Shown here in pieces: positions 6,537 to 7,816 of a stretch of 7,816 nt of DNA. A program made the position numbers and the translations under genes. The notes under the pieces were generated by a model. That model was not told the origin of the DNA and did no database searches. It saw nothing but the letters and a program-made list of their open reading frames with translations. Origin of the DNA: CAYOVG01 sp964407285 (lineage in GTDB: Bacteria > Desulfobacterota > Syntrophobacteria > Syntrophobacterales > Syntrophobacteraceae); NCBI GenBank assembly GCA_964407285.1, contig CAYOVG010000331.1, positions 1 through 7,816 of the forward strand, read 5' to 3'. Each line of letters begins with the position of its first letter. Positions within the stretch are counted from its first letter, which is position 1.

Positions 6537-7816
6537 CTATAATGTCGTCGTGGCGGTCTGCGAAGACGAACCGCTGTAGGGTTTGACTGCAACGGAGCAC
6601 AGCACGTAGTTGACGGGAACCACCGGGCTGCACTGGAACCATACGCGCAGAACATCTCCGGAAAGTTCCGCGGTGATGTTCTTGTAGGCCGGGTTTTGGG
6701 AATCGCCCGTAATCACTTCGGGACCCATGGGGGCGGACCTGGACAGTTCCTTCAGGATGCTCTCCGTCACGGACACGGCCCTTCCCACCGTGAGCGAAGT
6801 GCCCTTTCTGCCGACGAGGTCCTGAAGCGCCCCGCGGACGCTTCTCGTCACATAGTCCGTGGCGAAGCCCGTGCCCATCTCGACTCGGTTGTAGTTGTCG
6901 TTGACGAGCCAGGTGGAGACGGAACGGATCACCTTGTAACCCTGCCGGGTCGGGCATACCGCAATCACTCCCCCGTCGATCAGTTCATCGGTATCGGTGG
7001 GAATGCGCCACTTCTGCTCCACGCCCCGCACGGTGATCGTCTTGTTGGTAAGGCTCTCTCCCGGGTCCTGCCCGCAAACCATGCCGCCCATGAGAGCCGC
7101 CAGCATGTACGGGGCATAGTCCGTGAGCGCGCCGTCGCCGTCGTAGTCCCGGTACCCCGGAGCGCAGAGATACGTGCGGTCCGAGTTGAGCGCATACGCC
7201 CTGGCCACCGCCGAATCGATGTCCTCGCCCAGCGCGCCGCCCACGATACAGCGCCGCTCCATCCCGCCTGCGTTGCTCATGTACTGACAGTGCGCGTCGG
7301 ACATGGCGTGGATCGCGGAATTGGACGAAAGCGGCACGAGGCACTGAATGTCTTCGGTCTGCAGGATGTCGAAGCAATCCTGCCAGTCGGATACGGTCGG
7401 AGTCGAAGCCGTCCCGCCATGGAGAAAGGTCCAATCGAAGTTGTCCGCGACGACTCCCGACTGGGGAGGCCGGTAAGTGGAGATGTAAGGCTCGCCGGCG
7501 CCGTCGATCCAGTCGAGAATGGCCTGGAGATCGGCCGTGATGTTATGGTCTTCGGTGATTTCGTATACGGAGGTGGTATCGGGCTGAGTCCTCCAGGACC
7601 TGTTGACGGTGGCCGTCTTCGTGGAGCCCACGTAGCCGGTGATCCGCCGCGCCTGCCCGGAACCGGTCCCGCCCGTGATTTCGATACGATAGCCATTGTA
7701 GTAATCGTCGGAGGCGTTCTCCCAGGATTCGAGCGTGATGGAGTTTGCGCCTCCGGCCTGGGCGGTGCCGCTCACCGTGGTGGCCAGGATATTGTAGGCG
7801 ATGGAGTGGGGAGCTT
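6537..7816 (-). CDS. Contractile tail sheath protein (N-terminus outside the window)
   Basis: The frame stays open to the right edge, so the GTG at 7775 is internal and about 425 C-terminal residues are present. Sheath hallmarks are the core segment CLVPLSSNSAIHAMSDAHC, then RRCIVGGALGEDIDSAVARA and CAPGYRDYDGDG, then DYAPYMLAALMGGMV, and a C-terminal domain with GGVIAVCPTRQGYKVIRSV and DVLRVWFQCSPVVPVNYV. The last domain forms the handshake interactions around the tube. Close to the visible N-terminus (7600-7780) is an inserted domain with GGANSITLESW, ITGGTGSGQARRITGY and TATVNRSW, a pattern seen in add-on beta modules of phage surface proteins; it would probably decorate the outside of the sheath. 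The visible part has nine cysteines, high for a sheath. This is the most G+C-rich gene here. Family is firm; the role of the insertion is inferred. Confidence 0.9.
   Translation of the reverse strand, partial: APHSIAYNILATTVSGTAQAGGANSITLESWENASDDYYNGYRIEITGGTGSGQARRITGYVGSTKTATVNRSWRTQPDTTSVYEITEDHNITADLQAILDWIDGAGEPYISTYRPPQSGVVADNFDWTFLHGGTASTPTVSDWQDCFDILQTEDIQCLVPLSSNSAIHAMSDAHCQYMSNAGGMERRCIVGGALGEDIDSAVARAYALNSDRTYLCAPGYRDYDGDGALTDYAPYMLAALMGGMVCGQDPGESLTNKTITVRGVEQKWRIPTDTDELIDGGVIAVCPTRQGYKVIRSVSTWLVNDNYNRVEMGTGFATDYVTRSVRGALQDLVGRKGTSLTVGRAVSVTESILKELSRSAPMGPEVITGDSQNPAYKNITAELSGDVLRVWFQCSPVVPVNYVLCSVAVKPYSGSSSQTATTTL

Noticed and set aside
6985..7434. Alternative minus-strand frames within the sheath gene (also 7277-7696 and 6517-6957)
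   Set aside because: These are shadows favoured by high G+C; translations are Arg/Gly/Pro rich, and the sheath frame is clearly the real one.
1..7816. CRISPR arrays, tRNA genes, insertion sequences, attachment sites
   Set aside because: No regularly spaced repeats, cloverleaf-like segments, transposase frames or long terminal repeats were seen on reading both strands; a tRNA or repeat search tool was not available.

Overview
The window is part of the tail-morphogenesis module of a contractile-tailed phage (myovirus) or prophage. All structural genes lie on the minus strand and read from the right edge to the left edge. In transcription order they are: tail sheath (5' end outside the window), tail tube, a two-frame tail assembly chaperone, a tape-measure protein carrying a lytic transglycosylase domain, a baseplate hub (gp27/gpD-like), a baseplate spike (gpV-like), and the N-terminal part of a further tail/baseplate protein that runs off the left edge. 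The order resembles that of Mu/P2/PBSX-type tails. Nothing shows integration, lysis, head or replication genes, so lytic phage, prophage and phage-tail-like particle cannot be told apart here.

Region by region: 6537-7816 sheath; 6084-6527 tube (GTG start); 5553-6083 an interruption of the late operon holding one short plus-strand gene for a HicB-like protein (5726-6019), with an inverted repeat on either side (5596-5625 and 6039-6062); 4931-5552 the chaperone pair, whose second frame has no credible start of its own and appears to be reached by ribosomal frameshifting; 2723-4927 tape measure; 1253-2713 hub; 344-1216 spike; 1-347 the edge gene. Most structural genes are tightly packed, with purine-rich ribosome binding sites often overlapping the preceding stop codon, as expected for one late transcript.

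Functionally, the hub and spike form the centre of the baseplate, the tape measure sets tube length and may digest peptidoglycan during injection, the chaperone (short and frameshifted long forms) helps load tube subunits around the tape measure, and the sheath contracts to drive the tube into the cell. The HicB-like gene looks like a phage 'moron': opposite strand, no HicA toxin partner, and not needed for the tail.

The peptidoglycan-cleaving domain indicates a bacterial host. Base composition is uneven (about 69% G+C by hand count at 7081-7260, about 36% at 3001-3180), which suggests mosaic ancestry. The host phylum cannot be fixed from this sequence. I found no new defence or mobile system. 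The most informative features are the probable +1/-2 recoding site in the chaperone and the HicB cassette with its two hairpins.
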